Below are positions 34,138 to 42,915 of a stretch of DNA of 64,000 nucleotides, piece by piece (position 1 is the stretch's first letter; each line of letters begins with the position of its first letter). The translations under genes were made by a program, and so were the position numbers. Below the pieces are notes generated by a model. That model searched no databases, was not told where the DNA came from, and saw only the letters and a list, made by a program, of their open reading frames with translations. The stretch comes from CAWCQC01 sp963819905 (GTDB lineage: Bacteria; Actinomycetota; Thermoleophilia; Gaiellales; Gaiellaceae): NCBI GenBank assembly GCA_963819905.1, contig CAWFXP010000010.1, positions 248,001 through 312,000 on the forward strand. The letters are read 5' to 3'.

Positions 34138-35349
34138 TCAGGCGAGGGCGAGGATGCTCTCGCGCTCGCGTGCCGCCTGCAGCACCGCCTCGTTCGCGAG
34201 GATCCGCTCGCGAACGAGTACGAGCTCTCCCCGGCCGCGGTGCTCGATCAGAGCGTCGCGGACGAGCCGATCGAGGCACTCTCCGAGGCGCGCGCGCCGG
34301 CCGCGCAGATCGGTGAGCCCTCCGTCACACGGCCGGCCGTCCTTCGCTGCGCCCGCCAACGCCGCCTCGAGATCGGCGACCTTCGAGACCCCACGCCCTT
34401 CCCGTGCGAGCCGGGCAAGCTCCGCGGCGACGACCGACCCGCACGTGACCGGCATGGCGCGGGCGAGCGCGGCCCGCGTCGACTCGTCGAGGTCGCCCGC
34501 CGCGGGCTCGACGGGCGAGCCGAACGACACGATCGCGCGGGCGCGCCCTGTCGTCAGGCGGTCGTACGCAACGCCGACCGGCTGCAGGGCCACCGGGCGG
34601 CCAAGCCGGACGAGCGTCGACAGGCCTGCCTGGAAGGGCGTCAGCGTGCCGTCGGGCGAAGGGCGGCCCTCGGGGAAGATCAGCAGCATTCTGCCGGCCC
34701 GGAGGAGCTCGACGAGCCGCCGGACGGCACCCGCGCCCTCCGCTCTCCGGCGTTGCCAGGCGTGCTGGAGCAGCGGAGAGCGAAGCTCGGAGCGGCTCCA
34801 GTATTCCCAGAGGAGGTCTGCATACGCGCCGTCGAGCACCTCGGCGGCGACGGTCGGTGCGCCGTGGCCGAGAGACCGTGCACGCTCCGTGAGGCGCTCG
34901 CTGAGCCGCTCGGGCAGCACGTCCTCGAGTCGCGTGTTCGGCGGAACCGATTCCAGGGCGCTTCCGAGCCGGAGCAGGGCTGTGCTCGGGTAGGGCACCG
35001 GGTGAACGCGCACCTTGGGCAGCACGCGCCCGGCGGCGAGCGGATAGAGGAGCCGGCGCACCGGCGGGGAGAGGCCGTTCGGAAACCCGGCGAAGAAGCC
35101 CCGCGCGAACATGTCGTCCCGGGCAACGAAGTGGATGCGCTCGGCGGTCCGCTTCGTGAGATAGCCGGCCCTGAAGTAGAACGACGGGCAGATGAGCGGA
35201 ACGTCGGTCTCCGCCCGGTGGGCGCAGACGAGCACGAGGCCCGGCCGCGGCTCGAACGTCCCGAGCGTCTGAACGCGGAAGGCAGACCGGGTGTACGCCC
35301 ACATTCCGAGCGCAACGGCGTCGTAGAGCGGCTCGAAGGGGGCCTCCCG
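34138..35349 (-). CDS. Lysophospholipid (1-acylglycerol-3-phosphate type) acyltransferase
   Basis: A 403-residue PlsC-fold enzyme transferring acyl groups in phospholipid synthesis. Catalytic HX4D is in CAHRAETDVPL and the substrate motif in LLIFPEGRPSPDG; V(A/G)YD follows. An extra C-terminal region of about 130 residues (SKVADLEAAL... LVRERIL) resembles a regulatory helical domain. The GTG at 35349 is preferred because TACCCT lies eight bases upstream; an in-frame ATG at 35370 is the alternative. Confidence 0.82.
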   Translation of the reverse strand, partial: REAPFEPLYDAVALGMWAYTRSAFRVQTLGTFEPRPGLVLVCAHRAETDVPLICPSFYFRAGYLTKRTAERIHFVARDDMFARGFFAGFPNGLSPPVRRLLYPLAAGRVLPKVRVHPVPYPSTALLRLGSALESVPPNTRLEDVLPERLSERLTERARSLGHGAPTVAAEVLDGAYADLLWEYWSRSELRSPLLQHAWQRRRAEGAGAVRRLVELLRAGRMLLIFPEGRPSPDGTLTPFQAGLSTLVRLGRPVALQPVGVAYDRLTTGRARAIVSFGSPVEPAAGDLDESTRAALARAMPVTCGSVVAAELARLAREGRGVSKVADLEAALAGAAKDGRPCDGGLTDLRGRRARLGECLDRLVRDALIEHRGRGELVLVRERILANEAVLQAARERESILALA

Positions 35350-35360
35350 CACGGCGGCGC

Positions 35361-35370
35361 AGGGTAGCAT
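35361..35370. promoter_or_regulatory. Overlapping divergent -10 elements
   Basis: In AGGGTAGCAT the plus strand gives TAGCAT (35365-35370), seven bases before GTG 35378, and the minus strand gives TACCCT (35366-35361), eight-to-eleven bases before GTG 35349. Two leaderless promoters therefore overlap by two bases. Confidence 0.4.
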
Positions 35371-35377
35371 TCGCGGC

Positions 35378-35896
35378 GTGCCGCGCCTCGAGCTGGGAGA
35401 CACCGCGCCGTCGTTCACCCTGCCCGGCGTGGACGGGTCCGAGCACTCGCTGGACGACTACGCCGGGCTCCCGGTCGCCGTCGTCTTCTCGTGCGTGCAC
35501 TGCCCGTACGTCGTCGCCTGGGAGGACCGGCTCGACGCCATCTCCCGCGACTATGCGGGTCGCGCCGGGCTGGTCGCGATCAACGCGAACGACCACCTCG
35601 GCGACACGTTCGAGCACATGGTCGAGCGGGCGAACGAGAAGGGCTTCTCGTTCCCGTTCCTGCGCGACGAGTCACAGCAGGTCGCGGCGGCATACCAGGC
35701 GGCACGAACCCCCGAGGTGTTTCTCTTCGACGGCGAGCGGAAGCTCGTCTACCACGGCGCGCCCGACTCGAACCACCAGGATCCCGAGGCCGCAACCCCG
35801 TACCTGCGCCAGGCGCTCGACGCGGTGCTGGCCGGCGAGTCGCCGCCGGTCGCGGAGACCCCGGCCGTCGGCTGCACCGTCAAGTGGCGGTCGTAG
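35378..35896 (+). CDS. AhpC/TSA-type thioredoxin-fold protein with CVHC active site
   Basis: A 172-residue cytosolic protein opening APSFTLPGVDGSEHSLDDYAG, a redoxin domain, with the CxxC motif in VVFSCVHCPYV, and closing GCTVKWRS. This CPYV-type subgroup is annotated as thioredoxin-family/peroxiredoxin-like with unknown partner. Its last 17 bp overlap the convergent methyltransferase gene. Confidence 0.85.
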   Translation: MPRLELGDTAPSFTLPGVDGSEHSLDDYAGLPVAVVFSCVHCPYVVAWEDRLDAISRDYAGRAGLVAINANDHLGDTFEHMVERANEKGFSFPFLRDESQQVAAAYQAARTPEVFLFDGERKLVYHGAPDSNHQDPEAATPYLRQALDAVLAGESPPVAETPAVGCTVKWRS

Positions 35897-36668
35897 GCCG
35901 GGGCGGCAGCACGCGCTCGAGCAGGTACCAGGCGACGGACAGGGTGAGGCCGGATCCCTCGTCGGTGCGCCGAAGCTCGAGGCCGGCGGTCTGCCCGAGC
36001 GAGAGCAGCCGCTCGACCTCGGCGTAGACGGCCCCCCGCTCGGCGCCCTCGCACGCCGCCAGATCGAGGAAGCCGTCCAGCGCGATCCGCTCTCGCTCGA
36101 CCTCGGAGCGGCGCAGGACGAGGTCGTTCGTGTCGAAGAGCGCGCGAAAGTCCTGGTCGGAGAGCACACGCACGTGACTCGGGTCGCGAAGGTGCTCGAT
36201 GCGGTTCTGCGCGATCGCCTCGAGGGGGTCGGCGGACGCGAGCTGGTCGATCACGAGAAGGCGCCCCCCGAACCGTGTGACGCGAGACAGCTCCGAGATC
36301 GCGATATCCGGCCATGGGACATGGTGGAGGGTGCGAGCCGTCCCGACGAGGTCGAAGCTCTCGTCCGGAAACGGGAGGGCGGCCAGGTCGCCCTCGACGA
36401 ACTGGACGGCGGCGGCGCCCTCGGCAGCCCGGGCTCGCTCGAGCATCTCCGGGACGAGGTCGAGCCCGACGACGGAGCGAACGAGGGGCGCCAGCGCGAG
36501 CGCGAGGGTGCCGGTTCCCGTGCCGGCGTCGAGCGCCCTCTCGTCGCCGCGCGGGGCGAGGAAGCGCCGGATCCGGTCGCGCATGCCTTCGACCCGCCGC
36601 GCTCCGTGCGCTGCGAGCCGGTCGGCGGTCGCGGCGAAGCGCGCCCGAGTTTCCTCCTCGTGACTCAC
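35880..36668 (-). CDS. SAM-dependent class I methyltransferase
   Basis: 262 residues with SAM motif I ALDAGTGTGTLALAL, motif II GLDLVPEML, and motif IV-like FDLVGTARTLHHV; UbiE/COQ5-like. Substrate unknown. The GTG start overlaps the TGA of the CCA-enzyme gene (GTGA), making it the last gene of the long minus-strand operon. Confidence 0.85.
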   Translation of the reverse strand: MSHEEETRARFAATADRLAAHGARRVEGMRDRIRRFLAPRGDERALDAGTGTGTLALALAPLVRSVVGLDLVPEMLERARAAEGAAAVQFVEGDLAALPFPDESFDLVGTARTLHHVPWPDIAISELSRVTRFGGRLLVIDQLASADPLEAIAQNRIEHLRDPSHVRVLSDQDFRALFDTNDLVLRRSEVERERIALDGFLDLAACEGAERGAVYAEVERLLSLGQTAGLELRRTDEGSGLTLSVAWYLLERVLPPRPTTAT

Positions 36669-37686
36669 TGGCGTTCGCGCCGGGCGAGCTCGAGCGCCTC
36701 GTCGCGTGTGTGGATCGTACCTACGGCCCGCTCCTCGGCGATCAGCTCGAGGAGTCGCCCGACCTCCGGCCCGGGCGGCACCCCGAGCTCGTCGCCGCGG
36801 ACGAGCGGCTCGGACGGCTCGGCCGCACGGGCGGCCAGCACCGCGTCCGCGAGATCCTCACGGCCGAGAGAGGTCAGCGCCTCGAGTGCCCAGGGCTCGG
36901 TGCGACGGCGGAAACGATGGATCGAGCGGGCGCCGGCATCCTCCGGGGCGCGGGCGGAGAGAAGGATCCGCGCGTAGCGCCGCGTCTGGTTCGAGATCGG
37001 AAGCCGCTCGACCGACCGGCCGAGCGCGGCGACGAGGAGCGCGCGGGGGAAGGGTCCCGGCCGGCCCGGGCGAGGGAGCTCGCATCGCCGCCGAGCGGCG
37101 CGAGCAGGTCGAGCTCCGCTAGGCGCCGGTACCCGTCCGGTGAGAGCCGCAGGAGCTCCGCGAGGATGCGCTCGCCGGCAGACCTCGCGACGAGCGACGC
37201 GTCCCGCTGGACGAGAGCCTCGGTTTCCGCGTCGAGGCGGAACCCGAGCTCGTCTTCGAGCCGCACTGCACGCAGCAGCCGGAGTGGGTCGTCGGTGAAG
37301 ACGGTGTCTGCGACCGCCCGGATCGTACGAGTGGCCAGGTCGTCACGGCCGCCGTGCGGGTCGATCGCGTCGCCTCCCTCGAGCGGCCTCGCGAGGGCGT
37401 TGACGGTGAAGTCCCGTCCGGCGAGATCGTCCTCGATCGTGCCGCGAAGCAACGTGAAGTCGACGGTGCTGCCGTCCGCCTGCGCGACCCGCCAGGCGCC
37501 GTGGCGCTCGGACAGGAGAAACACCACTCCGCCGGCCTTCTGCCGATATGCACGCGCCGCTCCCGCCGGCTCGCGGCAGGCGACGTCGACGTCCAGCACC
37601 GGGCGACCGAGCGCTTCGTCCCTGACGGCGCCGCCGACGACGTACGCCTCCTCGCCGGCGAGCGCCGCTCTGATCAGCTCATCCAT
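36665..37686 (-). pseudogene. CCA-adding tRNA nucleotidyltransferase/poly(A) polymerase family, frameshifted
   Basis: About 340 residues once corrected. N-terminal part (37686 to about 37080): YVVGGAVRDEALGRPVLDVDVAC (GG...DxD catalytic motif), RDFTVNALA, and DPLRLLRAVR. C-terminal part lies one base out of frame: RALLVAALGRS, LPISNQTRRYARILLSA and a final LARRERQ stop at 36665. One base appears missing between about 37050 and 37085 in a G/C run. The enzyme adds or repairs tRNA 3' CCA ends and should be essential, because the window's tRNA lacks encoded CCA. A sequencing error is therefore likely. Confidence 0.85.
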
Positions 37687-38710
37687 CGACGACCGTCCGC
37701 CGGGCGCGGCCCGCGGTGCTGACGATTCCGCAGGCCAGCTCGTAGGTGATCGTGCCGAGCAAGCTTGCATGCTCCTCGGCGAGCACGCCGTCGCCGATCA
37801 GCGTCACCGGATCGCCCGCGTCGCCCTCGGGGAGCTCGATCGCGAACGCGTCCATCGACACGGTTCCGAGCACGCGGCGGCGAACGCCGCCGACGAGGAC
37901 TTCCGTCCCGGTCAGTCCCCGCCGGAAGCCGTCGCCGTAGCCGACCGGCACGATGCCGATCCGGGTCGCGCGCTCGGCCACGAACCTCCTGCCGTAGCCG
38001 GTGCTCTCGCCGGCCCGCAGGACCCTGACCTGGGCGACGTGGCTCCGCCAGGAGAGCACCGGCTCGAGCCCGTGCCGCCGCGGGTCGTCACCGAAGGGAG
38101 AGAGCCCGTAGACGGCGATGCCGCAGCGGACCACGTCGAAGCGGGCCTCGGGAAACCGAAACGTCGCCGCGCTGTTCGCCAGGTGAAGCGTCGCATCTCC
38201 GAACCCCTCCGCTACCGCCCGGAACCGCTCGATCTGCAGCCGCGCGAAGGTGTCGTCCTCCTCCTCGGCCGTGGCGAGGTGGCTCATGAGGCCGACGACG
38301 TTCTCCCTGCGAATATCGCGAAGCTGATCCGGATCCATCCCCCAGCGGCCCATGCCGGTGTCGACCTTCAGGTGCAAGGGCAGCCCGCGAGGAAGGTCGG
38401 GAGTCGAGGCGACCACCTCGAAGCCCGCCTCCCGGGCCGTCTGCTCCTCGCCCGGGGCGAGCCCGCCGAGCACGAGTACGCGAGCCTCGTCGGGAACCAC
38501 CTTCCGCAGGGCGACGCCCTCGGCGACGGTCGCGACGCAAAGCCCGGCCGCCCCGGCCACGAGCGCGGCAGGAGCGACGTCGGCTGCGCCGTGCCCGTAG
38601 GCATCGGACTTGACGACCGCCCAGAGCTCGGCCGGCGCCGCGACCGCTCGCAGCCTGACGACGTTCCGGCGCAGAGCGCCGAGGTCGATGGTGATCTCGG
38701 AGCGGTGCAT
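37679..38710 (-). CDS. alr: Alanine racemase
   Basis: Supplies D-alanine for peptidoglycan. The 343-residue PLP enzyme has the PLP-binding K34 in AVVKSDAYGHG, the second catalytic Tyr in STGYGRRF, and VGYGDG. Typical length is 360-380, so slightly short with no missing motif. It overlaps the CCA-enzyme gene start by 8 bp. Confidence 0.95.
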   Translation of the reverse strand: MHRSEITIDLGALRRNVVRLRAVAAPAELWAVVKSDAYGHGAADVAPAALVAGAAGLCVATVAEGVALRKVVPDEARVLVLGGLAPGEEQTAREAGFEVVASTPDLPRGLPLHLKVDTGMGRWGMDPDQLRDIRRENVVGLMSHLATAEEEDDTFARLQIERFRAVAEGFGDATLHLANSAATFRFPEARFDVVRCGIAVYGLSPFGDDPRRHGLEPVLSWRSHVAQVRVLRAGESTGYGRRFVAERATRIGIVPVGYGDGFRRGLTGTEVLVGGVRRRVLGTVSMDAFAIELPEGDAGDPVTLIGDGVLAEEHASLLGTITYELACGIVSTAGRARRTVVDG

Positions 38711-38728
38711 CGAACGGCGCTGCCGCGA

Positions 38729-39058
38729 CTACTCCGGATCGGCCGGGTCGTACTCCTTGACCTCGATTCCTCCGAAGACGGCGTAGAGCCGCATGCGGAT
38801 CAGAGGGCCATCTCCTTCGCGGACGTTCACCGACCTTCCCCCGAAGAGGCTGAAGCCGCTCATCGAGACCCGCGTTCCGGCCGCCACACGCAGATTGATG
38901 CCGCCGAGGATCGCAACCCCCGTAAGCAGGCCGTCCCCTGCAGGCGGGCTCTCGGTCAGGTCGACCTCACCCCCGCCGAGGACGGCGACCAGCGTCTCCG
39001 TGCTCCAGCCGGGTGGAAATGGCCGGCGATCGAAGCCTCCGAAGATCGCGACGTTCAT
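38729..39058 (-). CDS. LiaF-C-like cell-wall-active antibiotic response domain protein
   Basis: A 109-residue right-handed-repeat-like protein: VAIFGGFDRR, VAVLGGGEVDL, GVAILGGINLRV, SLFGGRSVNV and AVFGGIEVKE, the FGG/LGG repeat pattern of the LiaF C-terminal/DUF2154 family. It has no membrane segment. GGAAGGGAG precedes the ATG. Its position between alr and nnr in a cell-wall-precursor operon fits an envelope-stress function. Confidence 0.75.
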   Translation of the reverse strand: MNVAIFGGFDRRPFPPGWSTETLVAVLGGGEVDLTESPPAGDGLLTGVAILGGINLRVAAGTRVSMSGFSLFGGRSVNVREGDGPLIRMRLYAVFGGIEVKEYDPADPE

Positions 39059-39120
39059 GGCTCTCCCTTCCGCTCACGGTTCGACGGCGCCTCTCGGCGG
39101 CGAGAATACCCAGGCCCGCG

Positions 39121-40599
39121 TCAGGAGAGCACGGGCGAGAGGCCGGCGACGACGTCGCTCGCGATCATCCCGGCGAAGCCGCTGCTCTCGGCCGCGTGGT
39201 TCGCCGCGAGGCCCTGGGCCGCCGCTGCCGCGATCGCCGCGAGCTGCGGCTCGACTCCCTTGGCGAGGAAGGCGGCGACGACCCCCGTGAGGACGTCCCC
39301 GCTCCCCGCGGTCGCCAGGCCGGGGTTCCCGAGGTCGGCGACTACCGTGTCCTTGCCGGGGGCGGCGACGATCGTGTCGGCGCCCTTCAGCAGCACGACG
39401 GCACCGGTCTCGTCCGCTCCCGCGCGCGCCGAGTCGAGCCGGCGCGCGTCGATCCTCGCAGCCTCCCGCCCGAGGAGGCGTGCGAGCTCGCCGGAGTGCG
39501 GGGTGAGCACGGTCGGAGCCTGCCGGGCGAAGACCCAGTCGAGGTGCCCGGCCAGCGCCCACAGGCCGTCGGCGTCGAGAACGACCGGCAGGTCGAGTCG
39601 CTCGAGCAGGATCCGGACGAGCTCTCGCGTACCGTCGCTTCGGCCGAGCCCCGGGCCGAGCGCGACGGCACGCACGCGACCGGCGAGCTCGAGGATTGCC
39701 TCGGCGGCCTCCGGCGCGAGCCGGCCGCCGTCGTCGTCTGCGACCGGTCGCACCATGACCTCGAGCAGGTGCTGCTCGGCGACCGCCGCGATCGCCCTGG
39801 GAACGCACGCGAACACGATCCCCGCGCCCGACCGCAGCGCGGCGACGGACGACATGCACGGAGCTCCCGTCGTCCCGGTCGCGCCGCCGACGATCGCCAC
39901 CGCTCCGGCCGAGTACTTGTTGTCGCTCGCCCGACGCCGCGGAACCGCGTCGAGAACGGCCGGAGTCGCTGCCGTGAGCGCCGTCGACAGGTGCTCCACG
40001 CCGATGTCGGCGATCTCCACGTCCCCGGCGTGGAAGCGGCCGGGCGCGACCGCCAGCCCCACCTTGCGCCCGTGGAAGGTCACCGTGGCTCGCGCCTCCA
40101 CCGCCGGCCCGTCCACGCGCCCCGTCGACGCGTCGACGCCGGAAGGGACGTCCACGGAGACGACCGGGTCGCCGGCGGCGTTGAGCGCTTCGATCACCGC
40201 AGCTGCCTCGCGTCGGGGCGATCCCGAGAAGCCGGTTCCGAACAGGGCGTCGACCGCGACCTCGCCGCCGCTCGGCTCGGCCGCTAGCCGAAGGCCCGCC
40301 TCGCCTGCCCGGCGGAAGGTCTCGGCCGCATCGCCGTCGAACCGGCCGGGGTCGCCGAGCACGTGCAGCTCGACGTGCCGCCCGGCAGCGTGCAGCAGCC
40401 GGCCGACGACCAGCCCGTCGCCGCCGTTCGCGCCCGTTCCGCACCAGACGGCCACCCGCCGCGCGTCGGGGAAGCGACGGCTGACCGAGTCCGCGACAGC
40501 CGCGCCCGCGCGCTCCATCAGGTCGATCGTTGGGCCGGGATACGTGGCTTCCGCAGCCCGCATCTCCTCTGCCGTATACAACGGCTCGGTTCCGGTCAC
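39121..40599 (-). CDS. nnr: Bifunctional NAD(P)H-hydrate epimerase / ADP-dependent dehydratase
   Basis: Repairs hydrated NAD(P)H. N-terminal epimerase (about 1-200): YTAEEMRAAE, GTGANGGDGLVVGRLL, VDALFGTGFSG. C-terminal dehydratase (about 215-492): KYSAGAVAIVGGA, LGPGLGRSDG, LTPHSGELARLL, and the ribokinase-like NPGLATAGSGDVLTG. The GTG at 40599 overlaps the acpS stop (GTGA); the frame extends upstream but lacks homology there. 492 residues is normal for the fusion. Confidence 0.93.
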   Translation of the reverse strand: MTGTEPLYTAEEMRAAEATYPGPTIDLMERAGAAVADSVSRRFPDARRVAVWCGTGANGGDGLVVGRLLHAAGRHVELHVLGDPGRFDGDAAETFRRAGEAGLRLAAEPSGGEVAVDALFGTGFSGSPRREAAAVIEALNAAGDPVVSVDVPSGVDASTGRVDGPAVEARATVTFHGRKVGLAVAPGRFHAGDVEIADIGVEHLSTALTAATPAVLDAVPRRRASDNKYSAGAVAIVGGATGTTGAPCMSSVAALRSGAGIVFACVPRAIAAVAEQHLLEVMVRPVADDDGGRLAPEAAEAILELAGRVRAVALGPGLGRSDGTRELVRILLERLDLPVVLDADGLWALAGHLDWVFARQAPTVLTPHSGELARLLGREAARIDARRLDSARAGADETGAVVLLKGADTIVAAPGKDTVVADLGNPGLATAGSGDVLTGVVAAFLAKGVEPQLAAIAAAAAQGLAANHAAESSGFAGMIASDVVAGLSPVLS

Positions 40600-40964
40600 G
40601 CCTCCTCCGCCGCGTCGAGGACAGCGCAGATCGCCGCGGCCAGGTCCTTCGAGTGCGTCAGCGAGACGTCGATCGCGCCGGCACGAGCTCGCTCGGCATA
40701 CGCCTTCGTCGCCCCGGAGAGGCGTACCTGCGGCTTCGGCCGGCCCGCGATCTCGATCTCCCGCCACGTGAAGTGCACGCCGCAGCCGAGCGCCTTGCCG
40801 ACCGCCTCCTTCCCGGCGAAGCGAGCCGCATAGTGCTGGGCCGGGTTGGCCCGCGAGTCGCAGTAGTCGCGCTCTGCCTCGGTGAAGCAGCGCTCCCGGA
40901 AGCCGGGACGCTCGAGCGCCCTCGCGACACGGGCGATCTCGATCAGGTCGACTCCGATCCTCAT
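40596..40964 (-). CDS. acpS: Holo-[acyl-carrier-protein] synthase
   Basis: Transfers 4'-phosphopantetheine from CoA to acyl carrier protein. The 122 residues contain GVDLIEIARV (Mg-binding Asp), RFAGKEAVGKALG and SLTHSKDLAAA, the three AcpS motifs. Coupled to nnr by GTGA. A 55-bp gap separates it from glmS upstream. Confidence 0.95.
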   Translation of the reverse strand: MRIGVDLIEIARVARALERPGFRERCFTEAERDYCDSRANPAQHYAARFAGKEAVGKALGCGVHFTWREIEIAGRPKPQVRLSGATKAYAERARAGAIDVSLTHSKDLAAAICAVLDAAEEA

Positions 40965-41019
40965 CGCCTTCAGCGGAGCAGCCGGATCGCCTCGACGCGT
41001 CGCGTCGGCACCGCTGCGA

Positions 41020-42846
41020 CTACTCGACGGTGACCGTCTTCGCGAGGTTCCGCGGCTGGTCGACGTTCAGGCCGCGCAGGCGCGCGATCCGGTAGGCCAG
41101 CAGCTGGAGCGGCACCACCGCGAGCGCAGCCTGGAGGAAGGGGTGCGTCCGCGGAACGTAGATGACGTCGGTCGCATGGTGCTGGATGTCCTCGTTCCCG
41201 TCGGTTGCGATCGCGATCACCTCGGCGCCGCGGGCGCGCGTCTCCTGGATGTTCGAGACGACCTTGTCGTAGACGTCGGAGTCGGTCGCGACGCAGACGA
41301 CCGGCGTCATGTCGTCGAGCAGCGCGATCGGGCCGTGCTTCATCTCCCCGGCCGAGTAGGCCTCGGTCGGGATGTACGAGATCTCCTTGAGCTTGAGGGC
41401 CCCCTCGAGGCACACCGGCAGGCCGATGTGCCGTCCCAGGTAGAGGAAGAACGGCTTGTGGTAGTGCCTGAGCGCGATCTCGTCGATCGGGTGGTCGCCC
41501 GCCAGGTAGGTCGCGATCTTGCGCGGCAGGCTCTCGACGTCGGCCAGCAGCCGGGAGATCTCGTCCGGCGGCAGCGTCCGCCTTGCCTGGGCGAGGCGGA
41601 GGGCGAGCAGGTACATAAGTGTCACCTGCGCGGTGAAGGTCTTCGTGGCTGCGACGCCCATCTCGATGCCCGCCCGCGTGTAGAGCACCGCGTCGGCCTC
41701 CCGCGTGATCTGGGCGCCCATCATGTTCGTGATCGCGAGGGTCTTCGCGCCCTTCTCCCGCGCCAGCCGCATGGCCGCGATCGTGTCCGCCGTCTCACCG
41801 GACTGCGTGATGCCGACGACGAGCGTGTCCTTCGAGAGCACCGGGTTGCGGTAGCGCCACTCGCTCGCGATATCGGGCTCGCACGGCAGGCGCGCCCACT
41901 CCTCGACGACGTACCGGCCGACGAGGCCGGCGTGGTAGGACGTGCCGCACGAGATGACGACCATGCGGCGAAGGTTCTGGATCTCCATCTCGGTCAGCCC
42001 GATGTCCTCGAGCTGCAGGCGCCCGTGGCGGACGCGCTCGCCGATGGTCTCCGCGACCGCCTCGGGCTGCTCGTAGATCTCCTTGAGCATGAAGGTCTCG
42101 TAGCCCTGCTTCTCGGCCGCCTCGTCGTCCCAGTCGACCTCGATCTCCTCGCGCTCTACCTCGTCCCCGTTGACGTCGAAGAAGCGTGCGCCGGAGGGGG
42201 TGACGGCGACGACGTCGCCGTCCTCGATCAGCTGGGCGTGCCTGGTCTGGCGGAGGAACGCGGCGATCGACGAGGCGATGAACATCTCACCGTCCCCGAC
42301 GCCGACGACGAGCGGGCACTGGAACCGCGCGCCGACGAGCAGGCCGGGGTGGTCACGGTGGCAGACGACGAACGCATAGTGGCCCTCGAGCTCGCGGTAC
42401 GCCTCCCTGACGGCCTCTACAAGGTCGCCACGGTAGTGCCGCTCGACGAGGTGAACGACCGTCTCCGCGTCCGTCTCGGAGGTGAAGACGTGGCCCTCGG
42501 CCTCGAGCGACTGCTTCAGCTCGCGGTAGTTCTCGACGATGCCGTTGAGGACGATCGCGACCTTCTCGTCGGGGGAGCCGGTCAGCGGGTGGGCGTTCTC
42601 GAGGCAGACACGGCCGTGCGTCGCCCAGCGGGTGTGACCGATGCCCGTCGTGGCCAGGGAGCCGTTTGCGTCCGCCTCCACGCGCAGGTGGCCGAGGTTG
42701 CCGACCGCTCTCAGCGTCTCCAGGTGGTCACCCTCGAGCAGGCAGAGACCGGCCGAGTCGTACCCGCGGTACTCGAGGCGCTCGAGGCCCTGCATCAACA
42801 GGTCCTTCGCACCTCTTTCGCCGACGTATCCGATGATCCCGCACAC
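41020..42846 (-). CDS. glmS: Glutamine-fructose-6-phosphate aminotransferase (isomerizing)
   Basis: First committed step to UDP-GlcNAc. 608 residues: N-terminal glutaminase with nucleophile C2 (VCGIIGYVG after Met), RGYDSAG, THTRWATHG-like GHTRWATHG; two SIS domains with SCGTSYHAG and ITQSGETADT; C-terminal NLAKTVTVE. GTG at 42846 is preceded by GGAGAAGGGAG. No glmS ribozyme is recognisable in the 69-bp gap after glmM. Confidence 0.97.
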   Translation of the reverse strand: MCGIIGYVGERGAKDLLMQGLERLEYRGYDSAGLCLLEGDHLETLRAVGNLGHLRVEADANGSLATTGIGHTRWATHGRVCLENAHPLTGSPDEKVAIVLNGIVENYRELKQSLEAEGHVFTSETDAETVVHLVERHYRGDLVEAVREAYRELEGHYAFVVCHRDHPGLLVGARFQCPLVVGVGDGEMFIASSIAAFLRQTRHAQLIEDGDVVAVTPSGARFFDVNGDEVEREEIEVDWDDEAAEKQGYETFMLKEIYEQPEAVAETIGERVRHGRLQLEDIGLTEMEIQNLRRMVVISCGTSYHAGLVGRYVVEEWARLPCEPDIASEWRYRNPVLSKDTLVVGITQSGETADTIAAMRLAREKGAKTLAITNMMGAQITREADAVLYTRAGIEMGVAATKTFTAQVTLMYLLALRLAQARRTLPPDEISRLLADVESLPRKIATYLAGDHPIDEIALRHYHKPFFLYLGRHIGLPVCLEGALKLKEISYIPTEAYSAGEMKHGPIALLDDMTPVVCVATDSDVYDKVVSNIQETRARGAEVIAIATDGNEDIQHHATDVIYVPRTHPFLQAALAVVPLQLLAYRIARLRGLNVDQPRNLAKTVTVE

Positions 42847-42915
42847 CCGAAGCTCCCTTCTCCAAGTTTGCGCCCGTCCGGCCATTTCGGCAAGACGGTC
42901 TCCGAACCTCAGGCT

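Noticed and set aside
36314..40771. A 1485-codon open frame on the plus strand
   Set aside because: It runs antisense to cca, alr, nnr and acpS, all with clear motifs. Long antisense frames arise from the very high GC content.
42847..42915. A glmS ribozyme before glmS
   Set aside because: The 69-bp gap is too short and lacks the ribozyme core; a normal Shine-Dalgarno is present.
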